64,000 nt of DNA from NCBI GenBank assembly GCA_963930775.1, contig OZ005699.1, forward strand, positions 4,175,501 to 4,239,500. The letters run 5' to 3'. Positions 1 through 17,303 of the stretch are shown in pieces; within the stretch, counting starts at the first letter, position 1; each line of letters starts with the position of its first letter. Origin of the DNA: Cliona cf. orientalis. Its lineage: Eukaryota; Porifera; Demospongiae; Clionaida; Clionaidae. The notes under the pieces are model-generated. The model was not told where the DNA came from. It searched no databases and saw nothing but the letters and a program-made list of their open reading frames with translations. The position numbers and the translations under genes were made by a program.

Positions 1-3000
1 AGTGGCGCCTCAATTCTAACTCGCTGATAGCAGAATGTATCCTCCTGCCAAGGTGCAAAGTCGATCCCTGGAATGGTGAGAAAGCAGGATACCCGATTGC
101 CCATAACAAAGGGGTTAGGTTGAATTGTAGAAATGGCATCGCCATTATCACAAAGAACCCTAGAAAGGCTGGTCTTTTGGATTTCTGCAAGTTGGGCTTG
201 TGTGAATACCTCAGGATTAGTATCTTCATACCAGAAACGATCACCGTTACGAAGATCAGAGAAAGCAATGGCAAAGATACAAGCGAAAGTCGGACCAATC
301 ATTCCACCAGGAATGGTTTCCTCAGCAAGTCCACCAGGCCATAGATCCAAAGTATCCAAAGCACCATACGTCTGAAGAAATCTGATTTTGGTGAGATCAT
401 TGGAGAATTTGAAGAGTCCATTTAACTCTGGAAACTGATTCTCACAGAAGCTTTTCCACACAGGATACGGAGGCAATCCATGATCCCTACCACGCTGTAT
501 GTTAAGTGTAGCAAGATCCAATCCCATTCCTGCTTCTCTTTCAAATAGCTGGGTGGTTAGGACACTGTTTACGAACTCATCAAAGGCCCTTGCTGGTTGT
601 GTGATCCAGCCACGCAGAATGGGATCAGTTCCGTTACTGTCAAAGTAGCCTTGGGGATTCATGAATGACTCTCTGAGCATCAGAGGGCCCAGTTCGTTCG
701 GTAGATAATCCGGTCCCGCTCTCACGAATGTATCCTGAATTAATGTGTGTCCAAATCGATATGCTGCAGTTGCAAATCCGTTAGGTATACTGGAGTCCGT
801 ACTAGGTTGATACCCTGGGTAAGGACCGATTAACTTATCAAAAAATTCTTGTCCCAAGATAGCTGGAAGAAATTCATAGAGGGTAATCTGTTCCAGTTGA
901 GCAGTAACAATTTTTCGTGACTCTTGGTAGAGACGTTCATCATCCCACTCTGGATTCAAGTTTGCCAGAGCTGCTGCAACGCGGTTATGCTCTCGCAGCC
1001 AGATGGTGTGCATTACTATGAAGGACACTCCGTCATTGGCACGGATATCCCCGGCAACGAAACAAAAGTCAAATCCAGGAGGGCAACAGTTATCAGATGG
1101 AGGAAGCTCCTCTCCTTTGGAATTTTCTTCTGGTGGACAGGGAGGTATTTGAGGCAGGGAGTCCTTACCAATGCCGGCAGGAAATGGATCACCAACCTTT
1201 AGCCGACCACCAACAAACTCTCTCAAAAAATTGGCCCTAGTTTTTGTTGAACCATATATCGCCGATCCATCCAAGTAGTGTGTTATTTCATTGAGTGGAT
1301 CACGAGCTTGGAAATCTCTGGTTGAACATGCAGGTAATGTGCGTGAAAATGGCAAGCAGGATCCGTTTCTTGGAGTCCCAACTCCAAAGGCTTGATCACC
1401 CTCAGGAACTCGAACGGGCGCACATACATCAGTGCAAACACAGTTCACAGTACAGTTGGGATTTGGAAATCTCACTGTTAGAGCAAAATCACGTGCAGCA
1501 AATGCTCCCCACTCCATGGTGAGATGAGTCAGATTTACTGCATCTATTGGGTGATCACGGATTATGGTGGAGCTCACCAACCTTGCACTGGGATAAGGAG
1601 GTGTAAATGGACCATCTCTGAACATGTTATCTTCCAGCTTACTCTGCCTAAAGCCGTTGAGCTGCCCAAGTCCATCCTCATAATGAGCTGGTAGGAGACG
1701 TCTGAAAGGAGTGAACGAAGCTCCCTGAGTAGGCTTGTCTCGGTTGTTGCAAGTACCATCAGCTGTACGAATTGAGTCCACAAATTCAATGCTATCACAG
1801 TCAAGCTCCTCTCTGATGTCCTCACATTCACCCTCCACTTCTTGATAGATATGTGCAAGTTCCTTCTCAGAAACAGCACCTTTCGCCATTTCCATTATTC
1901 TAGCTGATGCCTTGCGGAAGACTTTCGCCAGGAGTTGTGCTGACACATCAGATTCCTGAGTTTTAGATTGAGCTTTCACCATTTGATCAATTGCATCCGT
2001 ATCATATTTTGCAGCCTTCACTGCCTGCTCTGCTGTTTCCATTTTCTCTGCAGAAGATAATAGCATATCTTCATTACACTGCTGACAAAGGTATGCAAAT
2101 ATTGATAATAATGAAGTAGGGATGGTCTGAGTATGTATTAAACTGATACATCATACAAAACCAAGAAACCCAATAAAATTAAATTTTAAGATTTTTAGTA
2201 CATCATTCGTGATCTATGCCCAGGGGGGCCTAGCCCCCCCTCCCCCCCCCCCCACCCCCCACCAATTGCAAGCTGATACACCCACTAGTGAATTTGTCAG
2301 TCTGCAGTAGCCAAATCGCAACCACATCCGCTTCAAACCATCCCGTCCTGTCCTATCAATATAATCGATTGCACCGACGTGGCCTCACCTTTGACCTCTC
2401 GCCACACCCCCAGCGAAGTACGCCCACAAGCTAAATTAGGCCATAGATAACAATGGAAAAGTACCTCAATCTTTCTCACCATTTGCGAGTCCCAACTTCA
2501 ATGCTAAGAACAAGTGCCCATTCCCTAAGAATCGAAACTGGAAGATTAACCTTCCAACCCCAATTCCGCATTCTGCCATAGATAATTAAGACTGCATAAC
2601 CAGTCTTATTAAATTATGATTCTGCAACTTGTTAAAGACAAACTACATTTCCTGTTCAACTGTGACCTCTACAAGCTGATGCTGGAAAAAGCTAAACTTA
2701 TGAGGCACTGTATAAGTCTAAACCAATCCTTTGCCTTCTGTCTAACATGGACAAATGGAAGTTCATCTTGCTTGCCGAATAGCGCAGAATCCATATTTTT
2801 ATTTTGCAAATTTGTTGCCGCAGCCCTAGAAACTCGAAAGACCACCGTACATGCTGATTAATTATCTGACATCACCTGTAAATATCACTATGGTCAATTA
2901 CTATTTAATTTATGCACTCTAGTATAGTTATTTTTTAGACTAATGGGCCTCCTGGCCTTCATTACGGTCTATAACATCGTATACATAGAAAATTTCGCCA

Positions 3001-4497
3001 GGAGGAAAATTTTTGCCACCTGCATGTTCTCACTGGTGAAATTTATCATGCTAATTACCCCGCATGCATGCGTAAGGGTTAAAGTACCGTAATCAGTTTT
3101 GTCTGTCGTCGTCATTAACACAAAAATCGCCAGATCTAGCCTTTCGATATCGTCGAAAAACTGGCTTCATATACATATATGTACTTTGAACCGTTTGGTA
3201 AGGCCCATGAGCGTCGCAAATACTTCATTTTTTGGCCACACCTATCAATACTCTATCTACCATGTGGCTCAACATGGCACAATATATATTATGTAGGTAA
3301 AGGTCGTCAATAGGCTGTTCAAGCTCTCTCACATACATGCTGCACCAGGGTAGAGCTCCAGTTTGTCCTGTGTTAAAATAGAGCCTGGACATGGCGACCT
3401 TTACCACATTAGCAAAAATGGTTTCCACCAAATTTTTGTACATGCAGTAGCTACAACCAGAGGAGGTAGGACACGCTTGACCTTTGGCTAATAGTTCACT
3501 AATTAAATTGCTATTATAGGCTTTCGTGAAGATTTTAAGAGGATATAGTTGTGATTTTCAAACTCAGCGCTATTGATTTAGTGGGGGAGCCCCTCTTAGT
3601 TAGCACTATAGAGCAATTTTTAGGTCTTTGGAATGTCAATTAGCTGCTTTGATTAACATTCCAAGGACCTAAAAATTGCTCTACAGTGCTAACTAAGAGG
3701 GGCTCCCCCACTAAATCAATAGCGCTGAGTTCGAAAATCACAACGATATTCTCCAAAAACCTTCACAAAAGCCTATAGCTACTAGTGATTTAATTAGTGA
3801 ACTATTAGCCAAAGGTCAAGCGTGTCCTACCTCCTCTGAGCTACAACACGTATAATTTCCATGGTACCATGCAGGAATCCAATTACATCCCGAGTCCCAA
3901 TCAACAAAAAAACAATTCGGCCAACCGATGAGGTAATTATGATGAAATGATGATGAAATCTATGATGAAAATTATGACGAAAATGCGGTAAGGACTGTTT
4001 CAAAGCTTGTTGGGCCATGGGGCCCAGAATTTGAACCTAGCGTAGAAGAGATCGTGAACTATCGATGAGATATGGCGATTCTCTCAGTTCTCTTTCTTTG
4101 GCGAGCTCGCACTTGGGGGAGATTTCCCTATTCAGTCTAGCATATGGCAGGTCTCGGAGGCTCAAGCCACGCGCCCCAATATGGCGTATACGGAGGATGC
4201 GCAGTTTATCAATGTGTCCTAGTTCGAATTGTGGCGGGGTACAGTAGCGTGGTTTAGAATACTTTTCATGAGGGACGAGGGATGTAGTCTATTAAAGTTT
4301 TTCATAAGAATATTTATACAATAATACCCACCTTCATCGCATTTCTGCTGCATCTGAGAAGTTTGTTTCTCCCACTTGTTGAGAGCTTGATTGTAGACCA
4401 CTGGATTCCTACGTCGAATCTCCATTTTCTGGTCATCGTAGCGATTAGCAAGAGCCACCACGATACAAGCCACAACAAAAACAGCAACCACCTTCAT
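1..4497 (-). CDS. Animal heme peroxidase, paralogue A (3' end outside window)
   Basis: Exons read: 4332..4497 (signal-peptide exon, 55 codons plus 1 nt) and <1..2047; the frame stays open to the window edge. The donor after GATGAAG and the acceptor CTTCTGCAG join in phase 1. Exon 1 starts MKVVAVFVVACIVVALA, a signal peptide, so the product should be secreted. The body is closely similar to the complete paralogue at 6256..9688. It keeps the proximal-heme motif YRFGHTLI, the LNIQRGRDHG block and the REHNR block. The distal motif, however, reads WGAFAARDFAL, with Arg where the family has the catalytic distal His. The Arg-x-x-Glu motif reads RAND, so Glu is Asp. It also lacks about 46 helical residues present in paralogue B. 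I infer a secreted protein with weakened or no peroxidase activity. The 2.3 kb intron makes linkage of exon 1 an inference, supported by the matching phase and the same gene plan as paralogue B. Confidence 0.82.
3055..3260 (-). repeat. Diverged inverted copy of the CCGATTGCTTTACCCC repeat
   Basis: Reading on the minus strand, it has GATCTGGCGATTTTTGTG, then a GACGAC tract, then a GC-rich end resembling GCATGCGGGGTAA. This matches the 3' part of the copies at 13685..14086 and 15832..16238, in the opposite orientation and more diverged. Confidence 0.6.
3458..3838. repeat. Long foldback (inverted repeat) element
   Basis: The two arms, roughly 3458..3640 and 3657..3838, are near-perfect reverse complements. 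The outer ends are CAGAGGAGGTAGGAC and GTCCTACCTCCTCTG, and the loop is short. The element sits in the large intron of peroxidase A. There is no coding capacity, so it is best seen as a non-autonomous foldback or MITE insertion. Confidence 0.85.
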
Positions 4498-4603
4498 TTT
4501 TTGCCGTTGAACAATGATAGAGATTCTGAAGATATAATGATTGATGTTTACAAGTGTCGAAGTTCTGAGGATGAACTTGCAAGAGGTAGCTATTGTTCCT
4601 CAG

Positions 4604-4612
4604 CTTATATAG
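4604..4612 (-). promoter_or_regulatory. TATA box of peroxidase A
   Basis: On the minus strand the sequence reads CTATATAAG, about 107 bp upstream of the signal-peptide ATG at 4497. This spacing fits a core promoter with a short 5' UTR. Confidence 0.45.
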
Positions 4613-5677
4613 AGTTTGGTGCACCATGCAGGTGCGTGTGGCGCACTCAGAAGCTCGACCATAACTGTCGATGGTAATAGCTTGTAATCAATGCTTCATG
4701 TTTGTCTTACTAAGTGCTACCATACCTAATCATTAAATTTTAGCACGTACACAGAGTACATTATTGCCGCAAGCTATGATATTAATTGCCTGAAGCCACC
4801 GTCATTAGCTATATAGCTATATACAACACAAACTGTGGCAGTCAACACTATACATCTGCACTTCAGTCCTTGGAGTCATGCATGAACATGGGGTTAGTAT
4901 AATGTCTTCCTGAATCTTAGTAAGGCAAACATGAAATTTCTAAGTGTGAAATCAGAATCTCTAGTAAATTATCTCTCTGTCAAGACCAAGATATGTGTGC
5001 TTGCTATCGGTGAAGTGTCCACTCTATGAGGTAAATGTACATGTTGCAATCCTTCTCATTATACCATAGCTATCTCACTGAGAGCTCTAGAAAGTCAAAC
5101 TTGTCTGTAGGTGGTATTAGATAGATCAGGAGTGCCAAGTGACATTCTCACTAAAGGAAATGTGTTACGGTATAAGTGTATTAACACAATTAAGGCTGTA
5201 CTGCAGAAATACCCTGTCGAAGAACTCGAACTCGTGCACATAGTGAGCCCAACCTACCATTCTATTAGCAGAGCCCGAAGTAGCTGTCATGGATATAGGA
5301 TAGCCCCACCCACCAAGTGCGTGCACTTCAGCCACACCACAAGATTCGGAACACATAAATCTACCTGAGTATGGATTCAGTGACTATAATATACAAGGAG
5401 CATTTTATGATTGTATGTTCCGTCTGTCGACGGGTCCAGAGTTACCATTGCAGTAGGCTGATCTTGCAATGATTTTTATACAAATGGTGTCTAAGTAGCT
5501 ATTCCTTTGAGGATCTTAAATAGAATACACTGCCAAACTGTGCTGAATGCTATGTCTATGTTCTTTGTGTCAGCCACAATGGGAACTCTGGACCTGTTGA
5601 CAGATGGAACACACAATCATAAAATCCATAATATTATCTATACTGCAATATTTGAAGGAGCCATTACAGCAGTTTCC

Positions 5678-5756
5678 CTAGCCTCGTTCCCAGGCCGCTC
5701 CCACGTTTTCAATATTACACGCAGAAAACGTGGGAGCGGCCTGGGAACGAGGCTAG
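5678..5756. repeat. Perfect short foldback of the TAGCCTCGT..CCCAGGC family
   Basis: A stem of more than 30 bp begins TAGCCTCGTTCCCAGGC and ends with its reverse complement. The loop is about 12 nt. It interrupts a coding-like repeat fragment. Related foldbacks occur at 13525, 15740, 43493 and 52061, with different loops. Confidence 0.85.
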
Positions 5757-6231
5757 ATTAGCTAGCCTAGCTGTTGGACTTGTACGATTGGTCAGTTTTT
5801 TTTGGAAATGTTATATTATTATAGCTATATATAATAATAATTATGTAGTATACTGTAGGAGACTGTGGACTCAGACACTGGTAATAAAGAAAGCTGTAGT
5901 ACATAGTTGTGGAAGCTGTTGGCTAACGCGCATTCTTATGCATGCACAAAAGTTAAGGGATCATGTGACAGTATAATTATGATGCTGTCTGGCACACAAT
6001 TAATCATGGTACTGATGTCCGAATAATATCACACCTATGCACCCCTATTATAAAGTAAGTATAATAATTATTATATCTATCATAATGCATACAGCTATGT
6101 ATAATAGTACGTTAATACCAAGGGTATACACTTGATAGTACTAGAATCAACATGTAACAAAAAAAAGCTAATAATGGTCATTATACTTGTTAATCTGTCA
6201 CCATAATAATTATTGTGAATTAAATTTCATG

Positions 6232-6237
6232 TTTATT
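6232..6237 (-). terminator. Polyadenylation signal of peroxidase B
   Basis: AATAAA on the minus strand, about 19 bp past the predicted stop codon at 6256..6258. It supports the placement of the last exon. Confidence 0.5.
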
Positions 6238-6255
6238 TCTCTGTACACACTCCAA

Positions 6256-9200
6256 TTAGTGACCTTTGAGCTCATCCAGTGTTTCCTTCAACAGGTGGAC
6301 TAGATGCTCAGTATTGCCCTCACCTGTGGCATGCTGGATACCACGAGGCAAACCTGCTTCAACTGCCTTGCCGGCCGTTTCCTTCAGAATCATAAGAAAA
6401 TGGAATGATATAAGTGCATTACCCACGGTCTACCTAGGTTAGGCATTATTGGTTCAGAACACAAAATTTTAAACCAGGCCTACGGCCTGGAGCATGGGTA
6501 TGCTCTATTACACTACCCCAGTATAGCTTACCACTTGATTTCCATTTTCAATCAGATTCCATACTGGTGTGGGTATCAAATCCCTATGCTCTGTAACATT
6601 GTATAGTGGTAGGAAGGTGATAATCCTCGTTCGTCCATTGAGGCCTTCATCCTCAACTTGGCTGCTTCCTCCCTGCAGTATGTGTGCTAGCTCACTCTCA
6701 AGCTCAGCCATTGATTTCATCACTGTGGTAGTGGATCCAGACTGTGCATTTGTCTGCTGCTTTGTAGCTAGCGGGCAATTGAAAGTTATAGCAATATTGC
6801 TTGAGCTATTACAGGCACTCAAACTCTGAAAGAGTCCATTGGCAGACTGCACCACTGAGGGATTCCAGATACCAAAGTATACACTCTCAGAGCCAGGTGG
6901 GGCACTTGATGGTGGGAGACCAGCATTAGCATTTGCTCTGCAAACTTTAAAGTTTTCATCATCGCCGTTGATTATTGCAGGGAAGTTGGCAACTTGAGTA
7001 GAGACAAGGGTAGTTGGACACACGAATGGAACACACTGTTCAATGGCAGTTGATGATGGTCCAGGAAGGTTCAATTGATAGTTTTTGACATCACCATTCA
7101 CCAGTATATTTAAGAAGAAAAGATCAAGATTCCGTGTATGTGGCTCAATTCTAACTCGCTGGTAGCACAGTGGATCCTCCTGCCAAGGTGCAAAGTTGAT
7201 TCCTGGAATCCTGAGAAAGCAGGACACTCGATTGCCCATCACAAAGGGGTTAGGTTGAATTGTAGAAATGGCATCACCGTTATCGCAAAGAACCCTAGCA
7301 AGGCTGGTCTTTCTGATTTCTGCCAGTTGGGCAGGTGTAAAAATCTGAGGATTAGTGTTTTCATACCAGAAACGATCACCGTTACGAAGATCAGAGAAAG
7401 TTATAGCAAAGATACAAGCAAAGGTCGGACCAATCATTCCACCAGGAATGGTTTCCTCAGCAAGTCCAGCAGGCCACAGATCCAAAGTATCCAAAGCACC
7501 ATACGTCTGAAGAAATCTGATTTTGGTGAGATCATTGGAGAACTTAAAGAGTCCTTTTAGTTCTGGAAATCGATTCTCACAGAAGCTTTTCCACACAGGA
7601 TATGGAGGCAATCCATGATCCCTGCTACGCTGTATGTTGAGTGTAGCAAGATCCAATCCCATTCCTTCTTCTCTTTCAAATAGCTGGGTGGTTAGGACAC
7701 TGTTTACAAACTCATCAAAGGCCCTAGCTGGTTGTGTGATCCAGCCACGCAGAATGGGATCAGTTCCTTGACTGTCAAAGTACCCTTGGGGATTCATGAA
7801 TGACTCTCTGAGCATCAGAGGGCCTAGTTCGTTTGGTAGATAATCAGGTCCGGCTCTCACAAACGTATCCTGAATTAATGTGTGTCCAAATCGATATGCT
7901 GCAGTTGCGAATCCATTAGGTATACTGGAGTCTCTGCTAGGTTGATACCCTGGGTAAGGGCCAATTAATTTATCAAAAAATTCTTGTCCAAAGATAGCTG
8001 GTAGAAATTCATAGAGGGTAATCTGTTCCAGCTGAGCAGTAACAATTTTTCGTGACTCTTGGTAAAGACGTTCATCATCCCACTCTGGATTCAAGTTTGC
8101 CAGAGCTGCTGCAACACGGTTATGCTCTCGCAGCCAGATGGTGTGTATTACTATAAAGGATACTTCTTCATTGGCACGCACATCTCCAGCAACGAAACAA
8201 AAGTCGAATCCAGGAGGACAGCAGTTATCAGCTGGAGGAAGCTCCTCTCCTCTGGAATTTTCTTCTGGTGGACAGGGAGGTATTTGAGGCAAGGAGTCCT
8301 TACCAGTGCCGGCAGGAAATGGATCACCAACCTTTAGCCGACCACCAACAAACTCTCTCAAAAAATTGGCCCTAGTTTTTGTTGAACCATATATCACAGA
8401 CCCATCCAGGTAGTGTGTTATTTCATTGACTGGGACACGGGCTTGGAAATCTTTGGTTGAACATGCAGGTAAGGTGCGTGAAAATGGCAAGCAGGATCCA
8501 TTTCTTGGAGTCCCGACTCCAAAATCTTGATCACCCTCAGGAACTCGGACGGGCGCACAAACATCGGTACAAACACAGTTTACAATGTCACAGTTGGGAT
8601 TTGGAAATTCCACGGCTAGAGCAAAATCATGTGCTGCAAATGCTCCCCATTGCATGGTGAGATGAGTCAGGTTAACCGCATCTATTGGACGATCACGGAT
8701 TATGGTGGAGCTCACCAACCTTGCACTGGGGTAAGGAGGTGTAAATGGACCATCTCTAAATATGTTATATTCCAGCTTACTCTGCCTAAAGCCGTGGAGC
8801 TGCCTAAGTCCATCCTCATAATGAGCTGGTAGGAGACGTCTGAAAGAAGTGAACGAAGCTCCCCGAGCAGGCTTGTCTCGGTTGTTGCAAGTGCCATCAG
8901 ATGTACGAATTGAGTCCACAAATGCAATGCTATCACAGTTAAGCTCCTCTCTGATGTCCTCACATTCACCCTCCACTTCTTGGTAGATATGTGCAAGCTC
9001 TTTCTCCGACAGCAGAGAACCTGGTGTATCGTACAATTCTTGTGCCAATACTTCAGCCCGCTCATCTATACTAGCCACAGAGGCCATCTGCGAACGCTTC
9101 TTTTCCAAAAGGATATGCTCTGCTTTCTGAATAGCACCTTCCAGTGTGAGGCGTGCTTTGGCCATTTCCATTGTTCTAGCTGATGCCTTGCGGAAGAATT

Positions 9201-9688
9201 TTGCCAGGAGTTGTGCTGACACATCGGACTCCTGAGTTTTGGACTGAGCTTTCACCATTTGATCAACTGCAGCCGTGTCATGTTTTGCAGCCTTCACTCC
9301 CTGCACTGCTGCCTCCATTCTCTCTGAAAGAGGATCATAAATGGTATAATTTCATTATAGTGCCATGCATACTGTAACTTTTGGGTCTTAGATTATTTAT
9401 GAATCTACAAGCAATAAAAATTCAAGGGGACTACACATTCAAGTCACTATTTACTTGTACTTTCATGGTGTCCAAAGGCTGCGGTACGTGCATGGATACA
9501 AAACTGATAATATTGTTATGAGTGATATAATTATTATAGTGGCTATGTACGTATATGCAATATTGCATGCAGTGAATAAGAATATTATAATAATTTATAC
9601 CTGTATCTGTGAAGTCTGAGCTCCTGTAGCGAGCATTGCTAGCCACCAGACTGCTAGCCAGGAGGCTGAGGAATAGTATCGTTTTCAT
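6256..9688 (-). CDS. Secreted animal heme peroxidase, paralogue B (complete)
   Basis: Exons: 9601..9688, 6532..9323 and 6256..6381. All junctions are GT/AG and in phase, giving about 1001 residues. Exon 1 encodes a signal peptide (MKTILFLSLLASSLVASNA). A helical stretch follows at residues ~35-135, then the peroxidase domain at ~190-740. The distal motif WGAFAAHDFAL has His at ~261; RANE with catalytic Arg at ~412; YRFGHTLI with proximal His at ~510; LNIQRSRDHG with Asn at ~592. The Asp that precedes the distal His in myeloperoxidase-type enzymes, and forms a heme ester, is Ala here, so covalent heme attachment at that site is not expected. The C-terminal ~250 residues are unrecognised. A stop at 6508 lies inside an intron: the donor GTG|GTAAGC and a last exon encoding ~41 residues (ends ELKGH) extend the protein in frame. 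Substrate unknown; peroxinectin-like roles (adhesion, defence) are only a possibility. Confidence 0.9.
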
Positions 9689-9766
9689 TCTTCAGACTTC
9701 AATCTCCACTATCTCTTTCGAAGTTTCCAGCGGTGTGCTTAGTGACTATGCAACAAGAACAGCTTT

Positions 9767-9775
9767 AATTTATAG
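9767..9775 (-). promoter_or_regulatory. TATA box of peroxidase B
   Basis: The minus strand reads CTATAAATT about 80 bp upstream of the ATG at 9688. The placement resembles the TATA box of paralogue A. Confidence 0.45.
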
Positions 9776-10714
9776 ATATGCAATGAATCACCCCTAGGAC
9801 TTCATGGGGAATTTCTCTCTGGAGTTCAGTGAAGTGCAATATCAAAGCATGACATTGTATCTATCCGCAAGGGCCACAACCACAACACTTGTGAAGTTAT
9901 TAGAGGTCCAGTAGCCTTAATTGTGCTTTTCGAAGTAGGAGACCAGAATCCCAGTAGGAAAGTGCATCCTGTGTCGGAATCAAATTAATGTAATGAAAAG
10001 AAATGCAGGAAGCATGGTCATAAATTGAAGCTTCCTATCTCTAAGGAGACCACCAGAAATCATCTTTAACTCTATTATTGCGGTAATTAAACCCGTAGTA
10101 CTGAAGAAACAAGCAAGCCACACTCTATTATGAGCTAACTCAGTTAGCCATGGCCCTCAACAAGTCTCAGTATCATTATTTTCTTGTGGTTAATTCTGCC
10201 TGACCAAGGAACTCTTACCTAGGCTCACAGGATGTCAATTGCCAATGAAATTCCAGGGTCAACATGACGTGTATATATAAACCCTGATTTTTTTATGCCA
10301 GCACAGTGCATGACCATAGGAGTGTTGGTAGTAGTATTAAATTTTATTGTTAGTAAGTTCCCTTTCTAACCAAATCCTCATCTCCAGTTACTGAAACCCT
10401 TTCTAAGCAAACCCTCATCTCCAGTTACTGTATTATAATAATAATATTTATAGAAACACATCAGAGAATTGGCAGGATTCTACTCACCTACTGCTTGCCT
10501 CTAGTTAATATTAATTTTATTATCCTGCTCATACACCACATTGGAAGCTGGCCTATGATCAACAACCACCAATCCCCATGCAATTTAAATATAAAGTGAT
10601 GAGAGCAATAATAGAATATAATGTCATACTATGGTCAGTATAATAATTACATACCAAAACCTGCCGCTGTATATAAATTAGTAGCAATCTGAATGTCTTA
10701 GCTAGTAATTGCTG
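9776..10714. other. Spacer between peroxidase B and MORN1
   Basis: AT-rich sequence with no convincing exon on either strand. It lies between the peroxidase B promoter and the 3' end of MORN1. Two near-identical blocks around 10368..10430 (AAATCCTCATCTCCAGTTACTG / AAACCCTCATCTCCAGTTACTG type) form a short direct repeat. Confidence 0.4.
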
Positions 10715-17129
<6,415 letters not shown>

Positions 17130-17303
17130 GATTGAAATTTTCAATATTTTGTTACCATAGCAATTGTCGTATAAAAAGAGCGCGCCAGGCAGGTAGCCGC
17201 GCATGCTTATTAGGCACATGTACTACCTATGTACATGCACACAACAGCAGTGCTGTTTATTTGGGCGATTGGAGCAGCTGTGTGACAGTGACATCGTTGA
17301 ACC
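17130..17303. promoter_or_regulatory. Shared divergent promoter of MORN1 and the zinc-finger gene
   Basis: Only 174 bp separate the two divergent start codons. A TATAAAAAG motif at 17170..17178 points towards the plus-strand gene, about 126 bp before its ATG. No second TATA motif was seen for MORN1. Confidence 0.55.

Larger units (their letters stand above)
4498..6255. other. Spacer between the two peroxidase genes
   Basis: No gene recognised beyond the promoter of peroxidase A. It holds a transposon-like fragment on the plus strand (about 5500..5676, reading EGAITAVS) that is interrupted by a perfect foldback at 5678..5756. The left end carries the polyadenylation signal of peroxidase B. 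Confidence 0.5.

Noticed and set aside
6508-6531. Stop of the long peroxidase ORF as the true C-terminus
   Set aside because: A donor GTG|GTAAGC lies just before it, and an in-phase last exon with an AATAAA signal follows at 6256..6381.
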